In this document: positions 22,495 through 34,139 of the stretch, in pieces
Position numbering within the stretch: position 1 is the first letter of the stretch
How the letters are laid out: every line of letters starts with the position of its first letter
Assembly (NCBI GenBank): GCA_011109175.1
Contig: RDEW01000010.1
Coordinates: forward strand, 124,001 to 188,000
Direction of reading: 5' to 3'
DNA: 64,000 bases
Origin: Dicyema japonicum
Taxonomy: Eukaryota; Dicyemida; Rhombozoa; Dicyemidae
Notes under the pieces: model-generated
Told to the model about the DNA's origin: nothing
What the model saw: only the letters and a program-made list of their open reading frames with translations
Database searches by the model: none
Translations under genes and position numbers: made by a program

Positions 22495-24160
22495 ATAAGT
22501 TAGTTAGTTGCCGCCCTCACAGCGTGGCTGTTCCCTCTCAGAATTGCGAGCGAAATCCGCTCAAATAGCCTGCGGTGTTCACGGAGATCTCCAGTGCATG
22601 ATGTGATCCGGTTTCCAAGACCTCCAAAAAACTCGATTGTAGAAGGGGAGTAGGATCCGTAAGTCTCCATTGCAAAGGGAACAAATTTGACATTATCGGG
22701 AAGGTCGACGTATTTTTCGAGTTTGGCCTTCTCCGCCTTGACGGCTGCAGAGCAGGCCTTTGAAGAGCACTCGTGAAGATTGTTCGGGGCGAACGTGTCT
22801 GTACATGTCACGTCCCAAACAAGTGGTTTCCTGGCCTCAAAGGGAAATATGGTCATTCCGTCCGGTCTTTTCCCATCACTTTGCATCCATAGCCCGCTTG
22901 ACAATCTCATTCAGAACCTTGTGCCTTGGAGATCTGCCAGCGCTCTTCTTGCATGCATGAGCAGTCTATCAAGGTGCCACATCGACACGGGTGAGGTACA
23001 CATACTTTTAGTCCCAGCCGCAGAGATACCACTTCTATTCCTCTCAAATTCCGAGGGAGAACAGCAGTGGTCCGAGGAGATCGCCCTTTTGAACACCTGA
23101 GGACGATGGAACTATGAAATCCCCGTGCAATAGTGACGTAGACTTTTCGTATGAATAATTGACCAGTTCAAATATATATGGGCATTTTTCTTTGCAGGCA
23201 TCCAGAATGTAGTCACTTCTTTAACTGTTAAAAGCGTTCTTGATGTCCAGCTTTACCATAATGTTCCTTTTAAAGCCTTGAATGCTGCGGTTCCTGAATG
23301 TCCTGACGGAGTGAACGGCTGCCTCATATCCAAAACGAACTCCGACTTCAACTTGACTGGGAAGTAAGGATTTTGACAAGATTGACGTAGAAAATCTGGA
23401 AGCAATTTTGGCTGCTAGTCTCCTGAAGGTGAATCCGACCGCGATCCCTTCTTGTCGACTGCAATCAAACTAGCCGAAAACAAGATGTGACGTATCAAAT
23501 CAGGCAAATATCCAGATAATATCCTGTTAATCAGAGAAGTGATGAGCAGGAGAGATGACATGCTGGTCTCCAATAGTCTGTGAAATTAGGTCTTTAAGAT
23601 GGCCGGGCTTTAAGCCATCAGACTTCCACTGCTACTTGGTGCAAAGTTCCATAACGCCGTGATGACATCCTAAGGCGAACAGGTCAAAGGGGTCACTTTT
23701 GATGGAAATTAACAGTGGCGTAGGTCATTCGGAAAGGATGGATGCTTCTCCAATAGAATCTTGTAAGTATCAGCGGTTGGATTCCGTGGTCCGTCTGAGA
23801 GGGCCTTTAATGTGGATCGAGTTCCTCCTTCAAGCAACTTCGATCGTACGGTTTTAGGAGAAAAATCTCCGTTTCCTGAGTTGAACTTCGAGTCTCAGTT
23901 GAACGGATGCAAAAGGATGGGAGGTCCGTTAAGTGAGTTCTATCCATAAATGCGCGGATGTTGTTTTTCATTTCAATCGAGAGAGACTCTTTCCCATTGC
24001 GATCTCGGGGGAGCCAAGTGCGAAAGGAGAAAAATTAAACAAACATATCCAGTCGTTTATAGAGTCGGAGCGGGTTTCCCAGAATCAAAAGGGAAGATCT
24101 GGTCGTTTCCCATCACGCCTGCAAAGACCGACTGGTTAGAGCATGGAGGGGTGTAACGAA
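22495..24160 (-). mobile_element. RPDG-type retroelement with RT and C-terminal domain, decayed
   Basis: On the minus strand, RRLAAKIASRFSTSI (about 23425-23380), then VGVRFGYEAAVHSVR (about 23355-23310), then NIMVKLDIKNAFNS (about 23270-23230) form the first part of an RT domain; KLDIKNAFNS is RT motif A. After damaged sequence, the C-terminal open frame (22910-22500) begins MRLSSGLWMQSDGKRPDGM and carries LVWDVTCTDTFAP, KYVDLPDNVKFVPFAMETYG, FFGGLGNRI and ISLAILRGNSHAVRAA. The RPDG and WDVT spacing resembles a PD-(D/E)XK nuclease core (inference). The 3' end carries AACTAACTAACTT, like the tail of an RTE-like copy in this window. Several frameshifts make it inactive. Confidence 0.7.
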
Positions 24161-24316
24161 TTTGTTCAAGGTCTTCCTGCAGAAGAGGGAGTAAAAGTTT
24201 CCCCGTCATCTCACCAAAAAACAGTCTTCAAAATTCCACAAAACCCTCATAAAACTTAAAAAACCAAATCGAATTTATTAGGAAAGCAAACAAAAATATA
24301 AATTAGTCAAATCCAC

Positions 24317-27082
24317 TTATTGAAACATAATATCAAAAACTTGAGCATATTCCTTCACGAAATGAATTTTAAAGCTTGATTTAATTGTTTCATCAAGTTG
24401 AGAAAAATCACTCTCATTATCAGAGGGAAGAATTAACTCATTAATCCCCAAACGTCGCGCCGCCAAAACCTTTTCCTTGATTCCTCCAACGGGTAGCACA
24501 CACCCAGTCAGGGACAATTCCCCTGTCATGGCGACAGAATTCTTACAAGGCCTTCCCAAAGCAGAAGAAAGCATCGCGGTTGCCAGAGTGCACCCAGCAG
24601 AAGGACCGTCCTTGGGCGTGGCACCCTACAATAAAAATCAATATCAAACCTCAGGAATATGAAGATGTAACCGCCCTTTCTTAGAACCAAAGAAATCATT
24701 TCCTGGGAACTTCCTAATAAGCAGAGCCTGGGCTACTGTCAACGCAATCTCTGAGCTTTCTTTCATTACCTCCCCCATGTTTCCAGTAAGTAGCAATCGT
24801 CCTGACCCCTCTTCTAATCTCGATCGACATTCGACGTACAAAACGGCTCCACCTGAGCTTAGACACTCAAAAACAACCCACTGAGGTCCATGCGAGTCCA
24901 GTAGTAACCCCCACTGGAGTCTCGGTTCCGTAAAATGTGTTTTCAGGATATTTCACCGGCCCAATGAGATCAAAAAGATGTTCACTGGTGAGCACTTTAT
25001 GAGGAGAGGAATTGAGGATTATTTCTAAGGCAGCCTTGCGATATATACGTTCAATCGTCTGATTCAGGGTCCGTACCCCACTTTCACGTGTATAAAATCG
25101 TATCAGGGTCCTCAGTGCTTCATCTTCAACTGTCAACTGATCTGGAAGAAGCCCAGTTTCCCTTCCGATTACTGGGATCAAATGATTCTTGGCAATGTGC
25201 ATCTTCTCGTCATCCGTGTACCCACTGAGAGCGATGAGGTCCATTCTATCCCTCAGAGGGGCTGGAATCAACGAAACGTCATTGGCCGTACAAATAAACA
25301 GCAACTTTGATCTCCACTAAGCACAACCTTGTTCAAATCTATCGGAACATCCATGTAATGATCCAAGAAAGAGCTATTCTGATGAGGATCCAAGACTTCC
25401 AGAAGAGCCGAAGAAGGATCTCCCTGAAAACCTCTCCCAAGTTTGTCAATCTACATAACAGAGATCACTACCTCGTCGATTAGGACCACAGGGTTCTGAG
25501 AATTCGTCTTCTTCAAACATTGGACCAGTTTACCAGGCATGGCTCCCACATAAGTTCGTCGATGACCCTTAATTTCAGCAATGTCAGTGAGCCCGCCCAC
25601 GGAAAAACGATAATACTGTTTGTAAACCATCGAAAGGAACCTCTCTATTAAGGGCTCGTGCAATGGACCTCCCAATACTGGTTTTCCCCACCCCTGGTGG
25701 ACCGTGAAAACATAGAATCTTTCCATGAGTCGACTTCTTGAGTGTTGTTACGGCTATGAATTCAAGAATTCGTTCTTTTACATCCTTCATTCCATAATGG
25801 TCAGAATCGAGTATTTCCCGAGCTTTCACAAGATTCTCGGAATCCTGTGTGAATTTTCCCCATGGAATCGACGTCAACCAATCCAGGTAATTCCTAGTTA
25901 CTGAAAATTCCGCAGAAAAGCTCTCCAAATTTGAAAGTTTACTCAATTCTTGCTCAATCACTTCAGTGATATGCTCGGGGACCGTTAATTTTTCAATCCG
26001 TTGCTTGAATTTCTCTGACACGGAATCTTTGTCATCTTTCAGGATCCCGAGTTCACGTTTAATAGCCTTGAGCTGTTCATTGAGCATGTGAGTCCTGTTT
26101 TGGCCCTTTACTTTCTCTTCAACCTCCGTTCTGATCTTCTGCTGAAGTTGAGACACCTCCAGTTCCTTCTTGAGGAGTTCTAGGGTCAGACGTAACCGAT
26201 TTGAGATCTAGGGACTTATAAATCTCCGATACGTCGGTCTCTTCCAGGACTTTCTGCATTTCCTCGCTCTCTCCGTTCACCAAGGCCGCCCCAATATCAC
26301 TAACGTAAACGGGGTCCTGCAAAGACCGCTCCAACTTAAACCCCCCTTGAAGTATCTGAGACACAGCCTCCCTAAAAATAAGTTTATAAAAACACCGGTA
26401 AATTGGATTTAGATGAGATATCTCTCGCACTGTTTGGACGATCTCATCTATCATGGCCTTTGTTTTTAAAGTTTTCTCAAAATCTTCGTTATAAACGTTC
26501 TCGGTCTTCACCATCAAAATATTCGTGGAATCAACAGGAATCTTCCCTTTGGAGAGCCTCTTCTTCCCAGTTACAACCGAATCAGCATCCTCTGGCAAAG
26601 GATCTATGATTTTAATTCTTAGAAAGAGGCAAAAACTACCTTCGATGAGAAACCAGGAAAACCCTGAGAGAGTTATCAGCCTCGTAGACTTCAACGATAT
26701 TGCAGAATGATCCCACGTGGTAAATGTCATCTAGGCTGACTTGGTCCTCAGCGAAGCTAACTTTAGGTAACCCTCTTACTCGTCCTTTTTTAGCATGAAG
26801 ACGCCGACGAAGGGTAGATTCAAGCTCATCTTTCGACGGATCAGTTCTATTAACTTCTTGTTCTTGATCTATCAGTCTTATTATAAAAAAACTTCGATTA
26901 TTTTGATAAATCCTGGGAACATGGGACTTTTTCGGATGGTCACAAGGGGCACATGGGAAAACTCTTCGGGAATCTTTGTGGATGTCAGTCCTCCTTCAGT
27001 TTTCTGCGAGTTTTTAGAAGGTGGCTTCTTCTTTGGAGGGACGGATGAGGAAAAAAAACAATCGTGGAGGTGCACATACTAG
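24317..27082 (-). CDS. LONP1: Lon protease, mitochondrial type, ATP-dependent
   Basis: This is the ATP-dependent serine protease that degrades misfolded and regulatory proteins in the mitochondrial matrix. Splicing ten introns of 21-28 nt gives one unbroken frame of about 840 residues. Introns: 26892-26869, 26779-26757, 26639-26618, 26395-26372, 26196-26169, 25640-25616, 25471-25451, 25327-25305, 24877-24853, 24650-24627. Order: N-domain ([36 protein letters not shown]), coiled coil ([20 protein letters not shown]), AAA+ module with Walker A GPPGVGKT (about 25703-25680), Walker B VVLIDEIDK across the 25471 intron, sensor region LFICTAND, then the peptidase domain with catalytic Ser in DGPSAGC (about 24600) and Lys in VGGIKEK (about 24475). 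The stop is at 24317. The start is unresolved: a TAG closes the frame at about 27080, and a further 29-nt intron could join an ATG there. A mitochondrial presequence was not identified. The gene looks intact. Confidence 0.93.
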
Positions 27083-27254
27083 TGGACGGACAAGAGAACT
27101 AATTCTGGGTCGTGTTGAAAACAATCTCAAATTAGCAGAAACACGGAAAATATTAGTTGCAAATCTAAACACTCTAGACATGTTAAAATTGTGTAATTTA
27201 AAATTTATATTGGATAATTCAATATTTATTTTACTGATTTAATTAAAAATATAT

Positions 27255-27590
27255 TAAACATTAAATCCTGGACTTCCTGAGCAGAAGATAAGGGCAAGTA
27301 ATCTATGAAACAAGATGGAGGCTGTTTGGACACACACTCCGCCACGATATGGGGAACCCTGCCAACATAACAATTGAGGAGTATTTTGTTTTAGAGGCTT
27401 GATGACAACACTGCCGGTAATCCTAGATGAAGATCTCAGGAGGATTGGAAAGTGCCTTAAAGATCTAGATATGCTACGGAACCTGGCAACGGATCGAAAA
27501 ATATGGGAGATGTTAATTAGATTGTTAACTTTTCATGTTGCACATGCTTTGTCATGATCCTGGCATCGCGTACTTGCCTATAATAATATG
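27255..27590 (+). mobile_element. RTE-like LINE, 3' end fragment
   Basis: Nearly identical to the 3' end of the RTE-like copy at 47.06-47.37 kb. Shared runs include CCGGTAATCCTAGATGAAGA, CTACGGAACCTGGCAACGGA and AGATTGTTAACTTTTC, and it ends GCCTATAATAATA. The coding part is only the last segment after RT (RLFGHTLRHDMG-like). This copy has a deletion relative to the 47 kb copy near 27390. Confidence 0.8.
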
Positions 27591-27779
27591 TGAAACATTT
27601 GATTAGAGAACGAAATAATCTAAAGATGGTAAAATCGCCAACAGAAAAAACATTAGAAAAATACGAGAACTGAACAGAGGGATCGACTAGAACATAAAGG
27701 CAAAAATGCAAATAATCTCCTACAAGAAGTTTTCAAAAAGAACACCAAATATTTTTAAAAAAGATTGAACCGAAACGCT

Positions 27780-29080
27780 CCGATGACTAGATCCTATTTA
27801 CTATCCAGGATGTCATCAGAGCAATATCCAAAGCCAACAACTCGGAGACCAAAAGACCAGACAACATAACCACATGTGAACTGAAGCACCTAGGCCATCT
27901 AGCCCTGGAACTATTAGCCTATATTTTCAACTTATCCATTAACACGAATACAATCCCTGAAATATGGAATTTTGGAAAAAAATACAAGACTCAATCTCCT
28001 TACCTTCGACCCAGCACGGATTCCGGGGTAACCATTCGACACAAACACCTCACAAGCCTCACACAATTCATTACGGAAAGATTTAACTCCCCCAAACCTC
28101 ATCAGAGGACAATACTTATAATTGTGTACATCACAAAAGCGTTCGACTCAGTCCCTAGGAAACTCCTTATAAAGAAAATATTTGAAACCAACATTCATCA
28201 GAATTTGAAACTTTGGCTTGGAAATTTTTTAAATGGAAGACGAACACAAGTATTCTGCAACAACATCAAATAAATATCTCGCTACTTTATAAATAGAGTC
28301 CCTTAAGGCTCCCATTATCACTCCAACTTTTCAATCTCTACATAAAGGACATGCCACAAACCTGTAATGAAAACTGTCTAATCCTCTCCTATGCCTACGA
28401 TATCATTCTTGCCTCCAAGGACAGAAGCATTCAATCAGCGACTCAGTCCGCTCAACAAATGCTTGAAAAACTGGAACTATGGCTCTCGAAGCGGAGACTT
28501 GACACATCAGTTACAAAGTCCTCTGTCACGCTGTTTACAACTTACAAGACAGCTCTGTATCGAACCAAAAGTCTTTATGAAGAACGAGGCTATTCCTATT
28601 AACAAAACACCGAGGATTCTGGGAGTCACTTTTGATCAGGGACTCACCTTTATCCGACATGTTGAGAACATAAATTCTGCTCTGAAAAAATGAGAATTTT
28701 AAAAGTGCTCTCAAAAACACTTAGAGAGCAAACTGGTACCCTTGTCACGATTTATGAACAATTCATCCGACCCACGGTGACATATGCAAGTCCTTCGTGG
28801 GCATTGCAGATTTCACGATCCTTCCTCACTGAAATTATCCGCAATCGAGGAGACTGCAATATAATTAATTGGACCAGAACACAAAATCCAGCCCATTGCA
28901 AATTTCTTAATCGAATTACAAACGGACACTCTGAAAGGAGAATAGTTTACGGAGGTGCCCTTTATTCCATACACTATCGAAATATCTACAATCATAAAGA
29001 AATTTTAGCCGATGCCATGTCCGATGAGAAGAGCTGTTCAAGAAAACCCACGTACAGAAAATTTGATATACGCTGATTGA
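27780..29080 (+). mobile_element. Jockey-like LINE RT fragment
   Basis: Plus-strand frames in order: AISKANNSETKRPDNITTCE (about 27808-27870), LTSLTQFITERFNSPKPHQR (about 28050-28110), TKAFDSVPRKLLIKKIFETN (about 28135-28195), an eroded GVPQG motif (NRVP-stop-GS at about 28295-28312), and SYAYDIILASKDRS (about 28387-28425) where YADD is expected. After these come INKTPRILGVTFDQGLTFI (about 28598-28655) and a C-terminal tail to about 29076. Stops and shifts are frequent. It is closest in style to the copies at 3.7-6.6, 13.8 and 47.7 kb. Confidence 0.8.
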
Positions 29081-29084
29081 CGTC

Positions 29085-29560
29085 ATAAATTATGATGTTT
29101 CTTTAAACCCTTTGGTATCTGAGAAACGTTTGAAAACGTACATGGACCAGATTGAAAAGTGGTGCAGTGAAAACTTCCTTCGTAACAACTTGAAAAAGTC
29201 TGGTATGCTCGAGGATATACTGGAAGCAGGAGATGTCTAACCTAAAGAGCTTGTTTAAAAGACATACTTCGGAAGAAGACTTGAAATACCTTGGCCTCCT
29301 AATTGACGAGGGAGGTAATTTATGGAACATGCTAAAATACGAAAGAAAAAAGCTACGAACGCTCTTTACTGCGTTAGAAAATTAAAGCTCGAGGTTTCAA
29401 AAATCGCACTAAAGTATCTGGCAAATATCTTCAGAGATGACTCTGTGTTTACGGATTTTTTGGGGAGACTGTCGGAGTAGAAGTCGGTTGGCATGCCCTA
29501 CCGTTTTATACTACTTCCCCATCACTTAATTTAAAGTGTTTTTTCTTTATAATAACTTAC
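29085..29560 (+). mobile_element. LINE RT C-terminal fragment (same type as 30.7-33.5 kb)
   Basis: The frame reads RLKTYMDQIEKWCSENFL, then a YLG-like EIPWPPN region (frameshifted DLKYLGLLIDEGG), then RKKATNALYCVRKLKLEVS. The same order (MYMEEIKDWCCLHGK, then LKYLGTAIE, then RAHHTLLCMRKLRFE) occurs at 32.87-33.12 kb, so this is the tail of a related LINE joined to an RTE-like 3' end. Confidence 0.6.
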
Positions 29561-29564
29561 CTTA

Positions 29565-29855
29565 TTCTATCAAGATGGCAGCTATTTGGACATATTCTTA
29601 GACTGGACCCGACTACGTCCTGTAACTGCATAACGGAAGAATATTTCTACTTCGCCAGAAGTCTGATTTACAGACAGACCAAGAAATAAACTTCCAATTC
29701 GCTTAAAAGATGATTACGAAACAACTGTCGTAAATTGGTGTTCGAATGAGGGCCAGAAACAAGATGATGTGTGCGAGGATGGTAGGAAGCAAACCATGGC
29801 TCAAGCAAAACCCTTTTAAGACTAAGCGAAAGATTACTTAACTTACTAATCCATA
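29565..29855 (+). mobile_element. RTE-like LINE, 3' end fragment
   Basis: This matches the 3' end of the minus-strand copy at 37.66-37.99 kb: GACTGGACCCGACTACG, then GAAGAATATTTCTACTTCGC, then AAAAGATGATTACGAA. The tail TTACTTAACTTACTAA is similar to the AACTAACTAACT tail of the 37.66 kb copy. Confidence 0.75.
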
Positions 29856-30170
29856 TAATAATAATAAAGCCTTTTCACGAGAGCCATAGTATTTATAGGC
29901 AGGATACACATTTTATTTAAGTAAAGAACAGTTAATTTTAACTAATCGTAGAACCGAGGAATGATCTTCACTTATTTTTTTCTTTTTCTTGTGTAAGTGT
30001 CTTTTCTAGATAATCCAGTTCCGCAGTGAGTATCCACTGATGACGGCGTCACTCGTCAAACCCTTTCTGCATCGTAGATGCGTGGAACCTTCCACCAGGT
30101 GAACAGCAGCGCGAATCGAACCCGTAACCTAAGCCACTTAAGCCCGACACCTAACCACTATGCCACCCGT
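29856..30170 (-). mobile_element. tRNA-derived SINE, near full length
   Basis: In reverse complement: A box TGGCATAGTGG (30165-30155), a B-box-like element (about 30122-30112), the common body, and the 3' block ATACTATGGCTCTCGTGAAA followed by TTATTATTATT at about 29870. No clear target-site duplication was seen; its 3' end directly abuts an RTE-like fragment. Confidence 0.9.
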
Positions 30171-30222
30171 GGACTCAGTTAAAATTTTTTTTTAAATAAT
30201 TTTTTTAACAATTAAACAAATG

Positions 30223-30610
30223 TCAGTTGAGGAAGCCTGCTGCGTGGATTGCGAACGAGTTCCCTCGGAGTATGGCTATTCCAATCTTTTGTCTTAGCCA
30301 TAACCCTTCTCGTTGATCCTTTTTCTTTCTGGCAAGCGATCCTCCGAGTTCTCGCAAGAACTCAGCCGTCATTGGACCAACGGCTCCCGATGATTCAGTC
30401 GCAACAGGAATAAATCGGTAGCGATCCCCGAGGCAAAAATGTTTCTTGATTTTTAGGTTCTCCGCAGTCGAAGCAGCTGCTCCAGGTGTCTGAACCGATT
30501 TGAAAATATTCGTGCTTGAGAACGTGTCTACACAAGTTGCGTCCCAGACCAAAGATCTTCCAGACGTGAAGGGGAAAAGGTTCATCCCGTCAGGTCTTTT
30601 TCCATAAATT
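30223..30610 (-). mobile_element. RPDG-type retroelement, C-terminal domain only
   Basis: The minus-strand open frame begins at GKRPDGMNLFPFTSGRSLVW (about 30606-30547), followed by DATCVDTFSS, AENLKIKKHFCLG, YRFIPVATESSG, EFLRELGGSLARK and IGIAILRGNSFAIHAAG. It is 5' truncated immediately before the RPDG motif. This is the best-preserved example of the domain in the window and is intact as a frame, though it lacks any RT. Confidence 0.7.
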
Positions 30611-30659
30611 TTTTAGAATATTTTTAGGCGAATCTTTAACTTTTTTAGGTTTCAAATTT

Positions 30660-33470
30660 CACTCATAAAATGAGTCGTTTGCTAAAGGAAAGGGAAAAAC
30701 GAAAATTAGAGATTTCCTCTCTGGATTGCGAGGTAATCCGGGGGCATCTGAAAGACAATCGAGAGAACTTACATATGTGATAACCGTCTAAATGAAGAAG
30801 TGTGATAAGGTAAACTTGGATTTACTGCAAGTGGTGGCTCTGGTCCTGAAGAGATCAGGCCGCCAAGACCAGTGAACCAAAACATAAGGATCATGCTCGT
30901 GAATGCCCGATCAATCTTGAGGAGGCATTACAAGCTAGCTTCCTTGCCAAATGCGAAGAAGCTGATGTGATAATTGTCAACGAAACAAAAATGAAATCAT
31001 ATGAGAACACAGTACTTCCGGGTTTCGAATCGATATCTTTATACTGAAAAAAGGGGCTATACCAGGAACTGGAACATCAATTTTTTATCGGTATCATCTG
31101 AAGACAAGGAATCTTAGAATTGTTTCATCAATTTGTTGTGAGTTTGTCGCCATTCATGTTCGTTGTGTCGACGGATGGCTCGCAATTGGCGGTATGTATT
31201 CCAAATCCTTGAGGGAATGTACCGGAGATATCTCCCAGTTCTTCAGCGTAAACCCGATGGCCATACTGGGAGGTGATCTCAACTCCAAGAGCACATCCTT
31301 TAGCTGCAAGAAGATGAAGGATGACTGATGAAGCTATCTAAAGGCCTAAGTAAAAGTCCTTACATCGAAAGAGGACAACCATTTTTCTCCTACGGGGTGA
31401 CAAGCTTGGTGTCTTCTTGATTCCCCTGCTATTTCAGAATACGCCGACGTACCAATTACTCTTCCGGATATTGGCAGTGACCACATTCCATTGCTAATAT
31501 CCGTGATATGAAAATGATTAATGAACCTGGAGTCTTTGTCGGTTACGATACCAAGAATCTAAACTGGAATCACTATAGGATGTTCATTGCAAAGGAATTG
31601 ATGTTAGGGCATACCGAGCTCAAGACTCGTCTGGAATTGATAAAACAAATAAGCGAGTAACGGATCTGATATTATGCTATCTGGATAACTTTGCTAGAAA
31701 AATATACTAAAGAAACGATAATGTTGTCCCTATTCCATGGCACATCAAGAAATTGTGTTAAAAGAAATAATCTAAACTAAACTGAGGAGATGCGTAGACC
31801 CATAGGACTGCTTAGCCTTGTCTCACAAAATTGGCGAACTACAAAAGCAGTTGTCAAAAAAATTCAAAATTTGGAATGAGAATAAGTGGAACTCTCAACT
31901 AAACAAACACAATCCCTCTTTCTGGAAAGTATACCGAAGAGTGAGGAACCCAGAGTCAATCGCAAATGAGATTGTGCTCAAGAAACCGGATTCTAGTTTT
32001 TGAGACACAGCTTAAAAAGATATTTGATGTGGACGATGATGTCATAGCAAAAATGACTTGTTAAACCATTGTCAGAGAAAACAGCATTTATAGAGATCTC
32101 TCTAGAAGAGCTGAAGATAGCAATAAGAGCTGTCAAGAATAAAGCTCCGGGCAGTGATTTCATCAAAGCTAGGATGTTCAAAGAAGGCTTGAAAATCTTA
32201 TTCGAATCATTAAAGATGTGTTCAACGCATGCATAAAAATTGGCCATGTTCGCAGGAATGGAAGAAGACCATTGTACGGATGGTGGCGAAGACAGGAAGA
32301 CCGAAAAATGATCATAAAAACTACCGTCCGATCAGCCAGATTAGGTCGATCTCAAAAGTCATGGAAAAAATTATTTCTGAAGGCTTACAAATCAGCTGGA
32401 AAAAAAGATTACTTCAGAAATGATCAATTTGGTTTTCGCCTAAAACGGTCATACGGTGATTGCTTATTTCACCTCAACTCCGATTTATGCAAAGCCAGAG
32501 AATCCAAATGTCTCTGAATGTCACATGTCTCGACATATCAAAAGTTAACCACAGAGTTGACAGTAACCACAGAGTCATAATCGTCGGATATCTCGGACGG
32601 GGAGCCCAAAGGAACTAGTGAATTGGGTGAAAGTATACCTAGAAGGAAGAAAATCCTATGTTAGATGCGGACGCTATTTTTCAAATATGATATTATTGAA
32701 GAGAGGAGTCCCACAAGGATCAATTTTGAGCCCTATATTGTTTAATGTTCTAATGGCCGGTTTCCCGTCTCCGTCTACACCGAGTACGAGATCTCTGATA
32801 TACGCAGACGACGTGCTACTGTCTGATATGTAGAGATCGAGCACGTTCTCAGAGAGGAGACTCAATATGTACATGGAAGAGATAAAAGACTGGTGCTGTC
32901 TTCATGGGAAAACTGTCAGAGAAAAGTCTTGTGCAATAATGTTCTAGTCGGAATGGTGAAGTAAATCAGAAAGACTCCATATGCGGAATCAACATTGTGA
33001 GCTCCCTGAAGTATCTCGGAACAGCTATTGAGAAAACTAGGAGCACATTATGTGACTTTAAACTCAAAAGGAAGAGAGCACACCATACGTTATTGTGTAT
33101 GAGGAAATTGAGATTCGAAACGGATATGTTTTTATTTATTTTTTTCACGTACGATCATTCCATCACTCCTTTATGGACTGGAAGGATAGTATTAAACTGC
33201 ATACAAAGAGCGTTTTATCTTTCTTCTTGAAAAAGCGAAGAGAGCAGGGATCAAGATTGCCTCGCACAAAAGGCTCGACGAGAAGCTAGATGAAAATGAA
33301 AATTTGCTAGTAATGTCGATAAGAGATGCAGCAGAAAAAAGGATGGTAAACTACCTGAAAAAAGATGCCATCATTGACTCGTATGTTGCAGCACAGAATA
33401 TACGATAAGAGGTGTCTGAGAGCGCAGAAAAGATTCCAAGCGTTTGCAGGATTTAAGCATGAGGCCAAAT
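30660..33470 (+). mobile_element. LINE with APE endonuclease and RT (CR1/I-like), decayed
   Basis: The endonuclease start is recognisable as IMLVNARSILRRHYKLASLP (about 30890-30950), then IVNETKMKSYENTVLPGF (about 30970-31026). The RT region has LEELKIAIRAVKNKAPGSDF (about 32102-32160), a damaged stretch, VNWVKVYLEGRKSYVRCGRY (about 32620-32680), GVPQGSILSPILFNVLMA (about 32704-32757) and LIYADDVLL (about 32796-32822). The YADD catalytic motif is intact, but many stops lie between blocks. The 3' portion runs to about 33470 with no clear tail. Clade is uncertain: it is neither the RTE-like nor the Jockey-like type of this window. Confidence 0.7.
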
Positions 33471-34139
33471 AACTCCTTTAATTTTTCCTTGCTAATAAAG
33501 TTGTTAAAGTTAATAAGTCTATTTTGAATGGAATTATATGTTCATGAAATGAATTATCAGTTAGTTAATAATTCCCCAATGTTCTTATCATACTCGTGTT
33601 CAATGTCCCAAAAATGGAGATAATTGTACGGGCTTATGGGAACCTCAATCACCAACTCACTCCTTATTTCCCACTTTCCTACAAACTAGATCACCAGAGC
33701 GTCGGTATTTGGTTTGTGTTCTTGTTAGTGACATGTTCCTTTACAGGGGGTAAATATTTATCGATCCACTCTATTGGTTAACAATATCAGCAAATACAAT
33801 AATTCTTATCTGAGAAAAGTCAGCTCACATTCCATAAATACTACATTTTTGAAAGCCACAATGAATTAATAGACTCAGGGACGCTGCAACATAGAGAAGG
33901 TATATATTTATTCACTACGTCTCGCTCTCAGAGAACGATGGTTTCCCTTAAAATCCTCATCGATGTTGCAAAGAATAAACTCAAGCATGTTGATGTAGTT
34001 AATTTACTTACCCCCAGTCACTTCAAGTGAAGGAAACAGATGGCTGACAGAAAAGTATAGCCAAAATGGACGCTCGTAGTGATCAGTCAGATGCATCCGG
34101 TGTGGCGGAGAAATAGATGATGCACCTGAACTGAGAAAA
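33470..34139. other. Unassigned AT-rich region
   Basis: No gene, repeat family or motif was recognised between the plus-strand LINE and the 3' end of the RTE-like copy. Short open frames (for example 33596-33781) have no family resemblance. Confidence 0.4.

Noticed and set aside
26168-26196. A 17-nt intron (GT at 26196 to the first AG at 26180) in Lon
   Set aside because: It leaves the wrong frame after splicing. Using the next AG (26169, 28 nt) restores [11 protein letters not shown] in frame.
24317-27082. Reading Lon as a frameshifted pseudogene or bacterial contaminant
   Set aside because: Every apparent frame break coincides with a GT-AG interval of 21-28 nt, and removal restores the family sequence. 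A bacterial gene would have no introns.
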